A DNA stretch of 64,000 nt, taken from the NCBI GenBank assembly GCA_022457155.1, contig JAJGOT010000463.1, forward strand, positions 310,001-374,000, in the 5' to 3' direction. A program made the translations under genes and the position numbers. Under the pieces are notes generated by a model, which ran no database searches, was not told where the DNA came from, and saw only the letters and a list, made by a program, of their open reading frames with translations. Shown piece after piece: positions 1 to 13,200 of this stretch. This DNA is from Cladopsammia gracilis (lineage: Eukaryota; Cnidaria; Anthozoa; Scleractinia; Dendrophylliidae). How positions within the stretch are numbered: the stretch's first letter is position 1; each line of letters starts with the position of its first letter.

Positions 1-937
1 CAAGCTTAAAAAGTTAATTAGTCTAATACAAGTATATATATGGTATAATAAATTGTATTTTATAACAATGACCCGACACTTGCAGGGGAATCTTAGCCTG
101 CAAAAACTGACGAAAGATCTACGAAATCTGCATCTAAATACTCCATAAACCTTTCGCAATTCAAGATATGCGGCCATTCCGAAAGATAACGAAATTAAAG
201 CGTCACATGAACTACCTTAACTTAAATATTATGTGACGCACTATGATCCCCTCAAGTCTTACGGCCATAGCTTTAATATTCTAGAAATTATGGAGAAGGG
301 CGGAATCCCTCCGGTCTGAACATGGCTAATTTGTCTAATTTGTAAACTGGGGTACAGACCTTTGGAAAGGTTCATCACTTACATTGTTTCATCTACACAG
401 AGTGTGCCCAACCAAGAGCCACCTAGCGTATCATCAAGAATATATAAAGACTGCATGACTTATGGCCTCAAAGATGACCTACATTGATACATCTACACAG
501 AGTGTGCACAACCAAGAGCCATATGACGTATTATCAAGAATATATAAGGACTGCATGACCTATGGCCTCAAGGATGACATACATTGACTTAATTGTCCTC
601 TTTTAGGACAATATGACCTAGATCATTTGCCCGTTAATTTTAAGACAAAATGAGTCTCTCAACGAATTTAAGAAAGAACTGGAATCTATTTGCTCAGAAC
701 GGATGCTACCGCAACATACTAAATTAAGCCTCATCTAAAATGTAAATTGAATTTTGACTTCATGTTATTTATAATTTTTGACTGGGTGGCCCTATATTGA
801 GGGATGTATTTCCTGTTCAGGATTTTTCTTCAGTACTAGTGACTTTGTATTTCTCTAATTATTCTACGTCACTTGTTTTAGTGGTATACATAAGTATCAG
901 TTCCTGTTCGCTTTTTCCCCCTTTGATCAGGTGACAG
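1..937. other. Intergenic stretch downstream of the receptor gene
   Basis: No gene is supported here. Two tandem copies of a 100-bp unit lie at 381-480 and 481-580, with a third partial start at 581; they share the CATCTACACAGAGTGTG core. The rest is AT-rich unique sequence and the probable 3' untranslated region of the minus-strand receptor gene that stops at 938. Confidence 0.5.
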
Positions 938-1204
938 TCATGTGTCTACAGGAGTCATATACGTCTCCTGTTGCACGGCAACTACGCTTCCATGCCCAAC
1001 CGATGATCTGAGCGAATCATTGCTGGATTTGTTTTTCGATTCCTCTGTCTCATGTATCACTTTCGACCGCATGTCCATTGTATCGTGATTGGCTGCGTTG
1101 GACGTTCCAATTCTGTTTGTTTGTTTCCACTTTTGCTTTTTTTGACAGTATGCTGCACGCACATCGCCATTCCTCAGAACGTGAAGTAAAAAGATGAACA
1201 AACC
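938..1204 (-). CDS. Receptor last exon: end of TM7 and cytoplasmic tail
   Basis: Begins after a TTTTGCCAG acceptor in phase 0. It opens with [16 protein letters not shown], the typical end of TM7 and helix 8 of adhesion GPCRs, followed by a Ser/Thr-rich, charged tail of about 70 residues that ends at the TGA/TAG-class stop at 938-940. The join to the previous exon recreates the family motif NSLQ-GLFIF. Confidence 0.85.
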   Translation of the reverse strand, partial: GLFIFLLHVLRNGDVRAAYCQKKQKWKQTNRIGTSNAANHDTMDMRSKVIHETEESKNKSSNDSLRSSVGHGSVVAVQQETYMTPVDT

Positions 1205-4200
1205 CTGGCAAAAGTAATCAACAGAAAACAAACTTAAACGCCTTAAAAAAAAGCAACGTACCGCAGATGACGGTTTAATTTTATTTTCAACTATGCATCG
1301 CGACTCAAACCGAGAGATGAGATATCAGCATGCAAAGGCACCAATCTCACCCCACCTATGCAGTGCAGACCACAAAATCGGGGGCTTCTTCCTCACGCAC
1401 AGGTTAAGTGATTTGTGATCCTCGCAGTGTGCTATCAACTAAAGCAGTTGAAAAAGCAATCTAAAATAATATTCAGGCTTGAACGTCCTCTACTTGTTAT
1501 TTAGAAGTACGAAAAGGAGTAGGAAAAAAGGTCGATGGCAAAGATTCGTCAACAACTAAACCGAGACAAGTTGTTGAGAACATTACAACTGGCATGATCG
1601 TACTGGTTACTGAATGGTCCGGTTGGGTGATGCGGGCGGAAGATGATCCCGCGAAAGATATTGACAAAGTGGTGCTCGGCCAACTGAGCTAACCATGTAG
1701 ATCTCGTTCCCCAAAAAAGCCTTGAGGTGCATCATAAAGAGTGGCAAGGGTTGTCCAATACTCGAACAAATTTATGCATAGCATTGTATCATATGACCAT
1801 AACAATAGTTTAACAATACATTCTAGAACGGCACAATACAGCACAATGTATTACAGTACAATGCTATGCATAAATTTGTCAGAGTATTGGACAAGTATGA
1901 TAGTGGTAGTATTGATCCATCAAAATGTAAGTACTGGAAATTTATACTTATGTCTAGAAACTATTGTGAGCCACCTTAAATTAATTACTGAGACTGTAAG
2001 TCTTAATTAACTTTACATTAAATAAAAATAATAATAAACGTTACAGTACCTGGAGTGAATTGAGGATGGTGAAGATGTACTGAAATGCGAGACCAGCATC
2101 CGTGACGCTCAGGACACCAAACACCCAGGTCATTCCCAGAAGAGGAAACAAAACTACGCATGCCTTGATACCTTGTCGCACTTTCTCCAGTTCAGAAGTT
2201 TGATCAGTCTGCATCGCTAGAATTTCATGGACAACTCGACCAAATATCACGGAGTTTATCTGAGAAATTATAACGAGAGGATAAGGGGTATTAAGACGGA
2301 AGTCACTGAAAAGTATAATTTTTGGGCCACGAAATTGTCGTTTGCTTCTTAGTTTAAAATCTGTGTGACCTTCATGAAAAAGCGCCAGTCACTATTAATA
2401 TTGTTAAATCGACTTCAACCCTATTTAGCCTGGAATGTTTTTAGTTCCTGAGCCTCGGATGGGCACAGTGTGTAACATAAGAGCATTACAACTGTGAAAT
2501 GAAACTTGGAGGGTATGTTTCCTTTGATGTCCGCAAAATGGGAAAATGATGTCATGACATGTGAATTATGCCATTAGTTCTACACAGCCGCCATCTTGGA
2601 TCGGCCATCTTGAATTTCTCGATTTGTCAAAAACCAAACAAAAATGTTCATAAGAAGGTAAAAAGATCCAAACTTTGAAAAACAACGCGGTAAACATAGT
2701 GTTGCATTGGAAACATCAAGTCATGTACTGAACAACGAAATGTCATAGAAAATTGTTTCCAGATAAAATTTAAGAAATGTAACGAATATTTTGGTGTTGG
2801 CTTCAATATAAAAGGTAGTGGTTGAATATTTCACAATATTTATGAATGTTCAAAAAATGCAAAGTCAGCGCTGTCAATTATGAATTAATTGGTGTATTTC
2901 CAATAAAAGTACCAAACAATAAAAGCTTACACTCCAGGTTATACTCGACATACATCACTTCACATTTCTTTGCATTGAGTGTAGAAACTTACCAAGAAGA
3001 CAAGAAGAACAGGCGTAACAAAGGTCCAGATTAGGTTATTGGTAAAGGAAACCCAGCAGCTAAAGAAAAATAGAAGCAAAAAAAATCATTTTTTAAGGCC
3101 CAGTATCACCCAAAATGCATTGCGCGCCCAATGCCTCGACGACTGAATTTAACGTCGTGAAAAATTTCCGAAAGAGCCAATCACGAGCGAGCTCGTCATT
3201 TGAAAACAAAACGAAACGACCGCAAAGCCGAATGGATGATACTGGGCCTTCAAGGTAATTGTTAAATAGAATGACTATGGACCTTTTTACCCAAGACATC
3301 CTTATTTTCTGCAACTATCGATACTGGTAAGGAATAGAAAGAACAAATAAAGGCAAAAGTATAAAAAAGCTAAAACAAATGTTCAAATCTATCAAAATAG
3401 GTACGTTCTAAGCATTGTCTTAAAGGAAGTAATTGAGTTCCAGTCCTTTCTCTTTTCTGGAAGTCCCATAGACGGGATGATGCAACAGAGTAAGATCCGA
3501 AATTGACCGTGCTGGTTCGATCTTGGCAAAGAAAGGAAATGTTTTATCAAAGATCTTAACGTACGGTTTGAATGATGCACATCGATCGAGCAACTAAGAG
3601 TTGTATGGAGATCCGTGCCAATCTGTTGAGTGATTTATACGTGATAAATGGGTCAAACTTAATAGTTGGATCGAACGTAATAATTGGCTTGCTTGCTTAC
3701 AAGTCGCCATGAACATAGCTGTGTACTCCGCCATCTTGGAAGGAGGCAACCACAATCGATAACACCACAATCACAAGTGGAAGGCCTGTAATTAGATAGA
3801 AAGAAGACAGGGATTAGTTAACGAGAGGAATTGCAATTTATGCCTGCACGTTATGCCTTTAGATGTGTTAAAGTAAATGTAAAGTCGAACACGAGCCACA
3901 AGCGGTAGGCCGACAAGGCCAGAGCTTAATCCGATCCCTGTAGCTTGAAGCAACTACGAGTATCGCCACTCCCCTTGTATGGGATGCTAATCCATTGCAG
4001 GGTGACCTGGTTTATATACTATGAAATGACTAGGGTATTTCTACGCCCCCTGGATGGGATGCTAGTGAATCAAAGGGTGAGCTGGTTTATATACTATGAC
4101 GTGACAAGGTGTATTACTACTGCCCCCTGGATGGGATGCTAGTCCATTGCAGGGTGACCTCGTTTATATACTATGAAGTGACTAGGGTATTACTACGCCC

Positions 4201-7172
4201 CCCGGATGGGATGCTAGGCCATCACATGGTGATCTGGTTAATATACCATGAGGTGACTAGGAGTATTACTACTCCCCCTTGGATGGGATGCTAGTCCATC
4301 ACAGGGTGATCTGGTTAATATACTATGAGGTGACTAGGAGTATTGTTACTTCCTCCTGGATGGGATGCTAGTCCATCGCAGGGTCCACCGCGGTCAAACG
4401 TCCGAGACGTTTTTCGTTTTATTTAGTGGGATTTTATTTAATATTAAATGGAAATATGTGCAAGAGTGTATAAAAATATAGTTGACGTTACTATCTTTTA
4501 ATTTTTCTCAAAATGATGAGCTTTTCCGTTGAAAACTGACCAAAACTCTTTGCGCCTGATCAAAATTATGTTGGCAAATGGCGCCGACAATTCTGCAGTT
4601 CACAGTGTTTAAAAGCTTAGAACGTTTTTGGTAAACTTTCAAAACGTTTGGTAAATTGACAGCGTATTGGCAATATATTAAACTTTAAACAGTGAAAATG
4701 ACAACCTTAACTTTTAAGTACTTTGCTTAACTTTTGCAAATGCCTATCGTTTGACCGCGGTTAAATCGCAGGGTGACCTGTTTGATAACTGGGAGTATTG
4801 CTACTCCCGCTGGATGTGATGCTAGTCCATGCCAGCGTTACATGCACGTTATATATCTCAAGCAGTTTAAGGCCTGGGTTTAAAGTGTGTTCGGAAAATA
4901 TGGTTGACACTTAATATCTTCACCGAGAAAACCTAGATCAAAATGAAATTTTCCCTGAATGTTAATCTTGATGTTTTCTTTCGCCTTAACGCGAACGTTG
5001 GTCACGTGACATGTCACGTGATCAAAATTTTAAAATTATGTAAATCGGCGATTTGGTAGCGAATTTTCTTTGTATAGTTAAATAAATTAGCTTTTCCGAT
5101 GGAGGTTTAACATATTTAACCTTCTACGTTTGGAATGATTGTCCTCAAGTCTTTAAATTACAGTTATAAATAATTATAGGTTGAATTTTGGACTGAAAAA
5201 TGACCTTTGTCCTCATAATTTTTTTTAGAGATTAATGGACACTGATTCCAAACGTGAAGGGCTGGAGATATTTAATCTGCATCAGAAAAGCATGTTTATT
5301 TGATGTTTTCTCTTAAACCCGTCACCAATTCGTCAAATATTTGCTATTTTAAGAAAAATGGTCACGTGACATTCACGTGACTTATGCCAAAGCTTATAAT
5401 ACTTAAAAATGTTAAGGACGATAATATATTTCTATGTGCCAAATTTCGATTCATTTCCATTCCGTTTGTAAAAGTTATTACGAATAAACCGTTTTTTCCT
5501 GGTCAAAGCCCTTGACCCAGGCCTTAAACTACTTGAGTATCGCCAGCTTTATATACACTGGGGTGGAGAGATAATGTGGAGTAATGTTTCTTGAATAAGG
5601 AAACAACGCAACAACCGAGGTATGAAGTCTAATGCGCCAACCACTACACCACCGCGCCACTTTAGTTGCATTACGTAAACGGTTTAATATCATGACGATG
5701 TCAGGTTTGGTATGGGTACGTAACACTACTCGCCCAGGGCCACCTTGGGTGCATTACGTAAACGGTTTAATATCATGACAATATCAGCTTTTATTTCGGT
5801 GCGTAACACTTCTCACCCCAGGCCACCTTAGTTGCATTACCTAAACGGTTTAATATCGTAACGATATCAGCTTTGATTTGGGTGCGTAACACTACTCATT
5901 CTAGGCCACCTTGGTTGCATTACGTAAACGGTTTGATATCATGACGATATCAGCTTTGATTTGGGTGCGTAACATTATAACCCCAGGCCACCTTAGTTGC
6001 ATTAAGTAAACGGTTTGATATCATGACGATATCAGCTTTGATTTGGGTGCTTGACACTACTCACCCCAGGCCACTGCATAGAACAGGCGCATTCTGACCT
6101 CAGTGTTAAATACTTTGACCACCATCAGATACAAATAAACACCCTCAAATAACATCCAAGCAAATCCAGCCAGATAGAAATAATGGATTAACGCTGCTAC
6201 AAAAGCACACACTCCCTGTTTAAGAGATAAAAAAAAATCGTTGCATATGTGATTAACGAATAGAATCTCTTTCCATTGTACTAAAACGAGAAGAAATTTG
6301 CGGCGAACCTAAGGGAAAAAGCGTACGGTCGTGTTTTTGACGCGGACATTTTTATTGAATAATTTGATTTTGAGTCCAAGAATCTACGTAACATGGCATC
6401 AATCAAAGCAATTTTCTAACACCACGGAAAACAAAGAAATCCAACATGGTGGTTCTAACTATAATCTGACGAACTGATCTTTCCTGAGGCGTTTTTTGTG
6501 TAGAAATAAAATTTAATTATATTGACCCATCTAAGTGGGTCAAGAAACCCCGCTGTAGTCCAACATCGAAAGCATAAAATATACAGACCAGAAAAACAGA
6601 AAATATTTCTTTTGTTTACTTTTGTTTCTGAAGCATCAATTCCAGCAAGGAAGGTTATCTGAGCGATTGCTATGGCAACCACAAGGTTGAAGCGAATTTG
6701 AATTTGCTCCTCTTTTAAATCCCTACAAAAGAGAAAAATACAGGGTTAACTACTGTTACAGTAATTCTAAGAAAACAGTGAAAATTGACCAAAACAAATA
6801 TTGAAAACCAATAAGAAAACGCTATAATGGAACAACATGAAAAGGTTACGGCGACAAGGTTCATGATGTTTTCCCGAAAAACATAACTGTCAAAATCGTG
6901 TTGCAATGGGAACTTCAAGTCACGTAAACAAGTGTCAAAACAAATTGTTGTCAGATAAAGTTTATGAAAACTCAGGAAAATTGGTACTGTTTGCTTTAAT
7001 ATTACAACATTATGAATATTCAAAGTCAGCGCACTCACATGAGGACGCAGTATGCAATGATAGTGAGAACCTCTCCTACAAGTGACAAGGCACAGCCAAT
7101 GTAAGTTATGACATCCAACGCCATTTTATGGTCTGTAGAAACCTGTTTAAAAGACAAAGTAGCTTCAAACAC

Positions 7173-7215
<43 letters not shown>

Positions 7216-10200
7216 AACTAACTAACTAACTTACTTACCATTGGCGAATAATGGGGGGGGGGGGGGGGGGGGTCAGTCTTGTTGCCCCCTTACTTTGAAA
7301 AGAAAATAAGGTCATAAGGGCCAGAAAATTTTACCCCGGCTTTCCCTCTCCTTTTATCAACACTACAAACCATATTTGCAAGCCTGAATTCGCCTTTGCT
7401 TACTCATTACTCACTAAATCACTAAATTATTTTGAATAGATAAATTCACTACTTGTGTTTCACGCCATTGTAGGTATGCAAATTACTCGTGTAACATGGG
7501 GCCAGCCAACAGGAGAAAATAAACTGCTATACCCAACTAACACGAGCCTTGCTTCCAGTTATGAGAAAACCTGTTTTCTAGTTTTGTACAATGTGGACAA
7601 AATCTAAAGCGAAAACGTTGGAATGCCTCCTTGCTAACCTTGTTGACTCCAACTTGCATAAGAACAGCAAAGTTTGTGAGATGATTACAGGTGCACGTGA
7701 TCTCCTTCTTGAGTTTTCTGACCAAAGAGCATCCTTTGCTGGACCAAGACCCATTAAAATTGGATCTGGAAAAATAAGACAGTAAAAGATGATAATTCTA
7801 AAGTTTTTCTTACTACAAAGAAAAAAAAACCTTCCGATAATGATGATAGTCTATGCAATTACAATATAAGCCTGAAATAACTCGGCAGGCTTTGGAGGGA
7901 CTTGAACTTATGACCTCTGTCATGCCAGTCATGCGTGATGCTCTACAAATTGAGCTTAATAAAAACAACTTATATTTTCTTTTCGTTAGACTTACTTGAT
8001 TGTGAAGTCCCAGAAGACGCAATGCGGTATGACTTCTTTTATTTCCTAGAAATTTAAAGTAAACAAATACAAGAGTCAACAACAACAACAATAATAACCA
8101 AAAATAATAATAATAATGACAGGTAATTATATAATAGAGCGTTAATATAAATTGTAAATGAAAGGACCACTCGACAAATTCGAAATACTGGTGAGACTTA
8201 AAAGTAATTTCGCAATTGTTTCGGTTTTGCATTGCTACGCTTTGTGATTGGCTAAAATGAATAATGACTCAGTCGCACGCGTTTTCCCGCCCTTGAAACC
8301 GGCTGCACTTATTTGCTTTGAGTTCTGATTGGTTCATTGTATTGTCTATATTTGTTGTGATTGGTCAGAGTGATTGGTTTCATTACACTTGATTGTAAAC
8401 CGTTCTAACATACATTGAGGAGGTATTTCTCACTTTCCTGCATGCTAAACCCAATTACCTCGTCATAACTGAATACGATAGTGACGTTTTCTTGCAGGAT
8501 ACCAGTAGGCTTGGGATCTACTGTACTGGCTATGATTCGGCTTCCAAGCTCGAGCGCTTTGCTAAGGAAATAGGAAACACAGAAATGGCCAATTAGATAA
8601 CCATATGCTTTGTGTAGTAAAACTAAAATGAAAGAGTGATAATTAATAAACGTTTTCATATTTTCCTGTCCAACTTTCAGGTCCTGTCTTCACGAATGAA
8701 ATTTTGCTGCCTTTTACTCAATTTCGTAATTTTGACCAAATATAAATAATTTTCTTACTTCCCGGTTATGACCGCCCAAACATTCCGTTTCGTTTCATTT
8801 TTTATTTACTTACGTTAATGGGAAAGAGAACAAACTTTATTTGGATGAGAAATATGCATAGATGTTTGTCCGCGCTCACAATCTGTTCTAAGAAGTAAAC
8901 AGTTTTCCGTAAGCGACGCTCAGGAAAACATGTGAGCGTCGAGGAAGAAAGAATGTCCAAGGACAAATATCGATGCATATTTGTAAAGCAATAACGGTTA
9001 CTGTGTTGATGATTTTCCTTCAATTAATTTTGCTGTTAGCCACCCGCGTTGTTTGTGAAACATAATGGCACTTTCATCTCTTTCACTTTTCGCCAAGCTG
9101 AAAGATCTTAGAATCTTGTTCCGGTCCATTACAACTTACAGCAAAACGAGTCACCTGCCTCTACTTTTAAAAACCAAAGGGTATCATTTGCGAAATATCA
9201 TGGGATATGCTTCAGTTTTAGTTGGGGCGTATTGCATAAAAAATGTTTGATGGCCGATTACAATTTAGTATAATAACCCGCCAAAAAATCAATTGATTGA
9301 AGATTAAAATGAACTCACCCGTCCAATTCAACATCAGGGACCCATTGCGTGATGCCATTATAAATAATGCTTGCAACAACAGCTTCTAAAAAATGCAATG
9401 AAGTAGTTTATTTAGGACGAGTCAGTCAGCCAGTTATCTGATGAATGTATCCCAGTAACATATTCCGTTTATTCTCCTGATCCTTTTAAATTACATTTCA
9501 CATACATTATATTTCAAAAGTTCAGAAAATTGGACCACGCCAGCTCCGAAAAAAACACTAGCTGAAAAACACCCCATAGATGTGGCCAAAGGAAAAAAAA
9601 AACGCGGAAACGTATTCGCCCTATAAGTGCAGTGGCACTGGGCCTCGAGGAAAAGCTACAAAAACTTATAACATTACTTGATATTTTTTTCTTAAACGAA
9701 AAAAGGCAACTTTCGAAACGACTGACCGACGTAGAATGAAAAATATCTCCCGCCAAAACCTTAACTCTTTTGCTCCCAGAGTCAGTTATGGAAACATGTA
9801 ATGTAGTTCCGACTGTTTAGCCTGTGGGCGAGATCCTACCGTGTGACCATTCAAATGAAACCATATCGGCAGTAGTTTTACATGGTACCATTTGTTTTTC
9901 CGTATTATGCAAAATGCCATTTGGAAGTTTTCTTTAATTTTGATTTTTGTCACTCCTGGGAGTCAAAGGGTTAAGTATTCCCGACATGTCCCAAGACAAC
10001 ACTCAAACCTCTATATCGTACCATCAGAATAATAATTTTCGACTAGTTCGTTCCTACGTTACAAAGATATCAGAAATATAATTACATATTTATGCTAATA
10101 AATTGTATAGTTTTCCCCAGTTCTTCTAACAAATGTCACCGGTTTCCATTTATACACCAGTGTGTTGGAATCGAAACAATGTGACAGTGTCTTTGGACAC

Positions 10201-13200
10201 AGCACAATATTGAACCGCCAATAAATTCCGTATTTCAATGTGACAGTGTCTTTGGACACCGCACAATATTGAACCGCAAATGAAGTCAGTATTTCAACGC
10301 ATGCGCAATCAATCAAGTTTACTCTACCTTGTCCTTTGAAAATCTTCGATGGTATGAAAATGCTCGCCCTACCCTCTCCCGCTGAGTAATTTGTTTCATT
10401 TACAGAGAAAGTGATAGCTTTCTTGTTATTTGCTGATACTTTCTGGATCTTCAACGCTACAAAAAAGAGAAAAAATAATCTTAACTTAAATAAATAAATT
10501 AAATATATATACATAGGCTTAGCCTAACAGCGGAGCTCCCTGAACAGAAACGATAATGATAAGCTTAACTTAGGTGAAAGGTCGGAAGCACAAGAAAAAT
10601 TAGAATTAAGATTGACGACCAGACTATTTTTCAATTTTAGCAATTCTCAAAAACAGTAAGCGTATAACGCGACCGTCTGCACAGTACATTTAGACTGCAC
10701 AAATTACACAATAGCTCACAAAACAACATTTTCTCGGTCTAGAATAACTAGTATGACTAATTTCCGAATAAAATACGCAGTACATCTGTTGCGTGTGGAA
10801 AATTTCCCGAAAAACTGATTTGGAAATGATGAGTTGCCAGTAGCTCAATTATGAGTCACAAGCTTCACAAATATTCGGATGACACCACAAAGCAGAAAAT
10901 TTCTGTTCGGTCATTCGGGAGAAATAAATTTGCAACTGTGTTGTGATGTCATTCCTTATGTTCCTTACAGTGGCCCAAGAGTTCTCGGTGCCATTGTGAA
11001 AAGTTTCCTTATTTCAAAAAACCCATATACCATAAGTATGGTCTTAATGAAAAAACGCGCTCGCATGTCATTCTCATCGTAGGCAGAAGTCCATAGGTAA
11101 AAGAAAATAGTATTAACATTAACTAAAAATCTAGTATTGAGTAGTGCCGATAGGGTGGGAGTGAAAACACCCCACATCCTTCAACAGGTTCAAATTTTAA
11201 TCTAGCTTGGAAAGGCGTGGTAACCAGTTATCCGGTTTCAAATTTGCATTACCATTGCTAGACCAGACACCCAAGATTCGCATTCTTGACACCAAAGTCG
11301 GGCCATAAGGATTGTCCGGATATGAGCACCAAGCTCCTAACCTCATGGCATTTAATTTAGTCCCTGTACCTGTCTCGTATTTGTGAAGTGAGGTAAACAA
11401 TTTGTCTAAAGAAAAAAATTTATTTCACAAAACATGTGGAGTCATCCGCATATTGGCGAATTTTAAAACGCTTTCCTCAGGCTTCTGGAAGGAGAAAACC
11501 TTCAATAGTATCATCCTTTCTTACACTGGTAGCCAAAACATCTGCGCATAAAATGTACAAAAGTGGAGACTGGGATCTCCCTGCCTCACACCCGACTTGA
11601 GTGGAATTTCTTTGGTCAAAAAACGATTAGCTATAATTTTTATATTTGCTTGACAGTGAGTGTCACGCAAGAGAAATAAATAAATTCTCAAAAATCGTCC
11701 TACCAAATGGCTTTTGAAAGTCATTTTGTAAGAGCTTTTGAACAAATTTTGTAATCAACATCGAGTAGCGAAATGGCGGGGTCACCAATTTTTTAGGTTT
11801 TTCCTATCATCTTTCTTATAAAGTAACCTAGTCACGCCTCCTTGCATTGAATCACTGAAATAATGGTTTTCCAAACTATTAATAAGGTCAAAAAGATTCC
11901 AGAATTTAGCGTAAAATTCTTGAGGTAATCCGTCTGAACCGGGGGTTTCCCTGAAGAAAGTCCACGCATTGCGTGGGTAATTTTAGCCAAAGATAAAACT
12001 GATTCTTCGCAGGATAAAATTTCGCTCTAATCTGCTTTCAAGTTTGTTCAAAAATTCGGTTTGGACTGTTAAATTAACAGGTTCTTGCGAGTACAAATTA
12101 CGGTAAAAATCGAAATGAGCGGGAGTCTTGTTAAAAGACTTTAACACCGCCGGAGTTATAAATAGAATGAACAGTATTTTTCTGAGCCGTGTTGCTTCGA
12201 GTGTAAAAAAAGAATTTGCTAGGTTTTTCACCTTCTTCAAGCCATTTGACTCTGCTACGAATTTGGATTCCTCTCATTACTCGTGGCGAAGCACACGAGT
12301 TGTAAATCCGGCGTTGACTTTTCTTGTTTTTTTTCGTGTCACATTAGCGCATGCAAATTTATACACGCATATTTAAGTCTATGTCGACGACTATATGGCC
12401 TTCGGCCATGAAATACATACCGTAAAATCTCTCCGTGTGTGTACTCGAGAAGCAAGATAAAAAACTACTGCGTACAACTGCATACTTTCAAGACAATTCA
12501 AGGCGTTCATGGATGGATAGGACGGTTTGATATTGTGTTCGCCGCTTATTCCTGTGGGATTTTTCCTCTGGCAAGTTCTGTGTTTTATAAGTTATATTGA
12601 ACTTGCCATTTGCTTAGCGATCGAGCTCCGAGTCGAGCTTAAGTGTCAGCTACTGAATCTAGTGAATGCAGTGTAGTCTTACTTTTAAACCCGTGTATAC
12701 GTGAAAGCATGATGAACAGGTAATCGGCAAGGGTGTTTAAATAAAATTCACTCTCTCACTCACTCACTCACTCACTCACTCGCTCCTTCCATCAGCTGTA
12801 AACTTAGTGAGCAAATGCTTTGTTACGAACACGTTTCGTAACAGGAATTCAACGTGAATCCAACGATAACAATAATTAATTTGATGTAAACGAATATAGA
12901 CAACAATAAGCTTACAGATTTTTCGCATTTGGAGTTTTTAGTGCAACATTAAAATCGATCTAAAAGGATTTTGCAATCTAAACACGCGTTCTGATGCGTA
13001 TCTAGCTTAAAATAATAAAATTTAGTTCGTAGGTAGTATGTGCCCTTGGACAGCGCAGTGATTGATTTTGTGGCTTAGTCCCGGACGGCCCGAATTCGAA
13101 TGTCCATGAAGTCCCCCTTTTTTTTTCTTTTTTCGAACTGGACATTATGAAAGTGATGTACTTTTTTTTCGTTCGTCAAAAATCCTTACGTTTAATTTAA

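Noticed and set aside
1741..2010. Plus-strand open frame of 89 codons
   Set aside because: AT-rich intron with repeated AGCACAATG phrases and no domain; it lies against the strand of the receptor gene.
5600..5670. tRNA-like stretch on the minus strand (GTGGTGTAGTGGTTGGCGC)
   Set aside because: An A-box-like phrase is present but no matching B box at tRNA spacing.
8245..8400. GATTGG/CCAAT-rich stretch as a possible promoter
   Set aside because: It lies within a receptor intron between phase-consistent exons; repeated GATTGG phrases are common in this genome.
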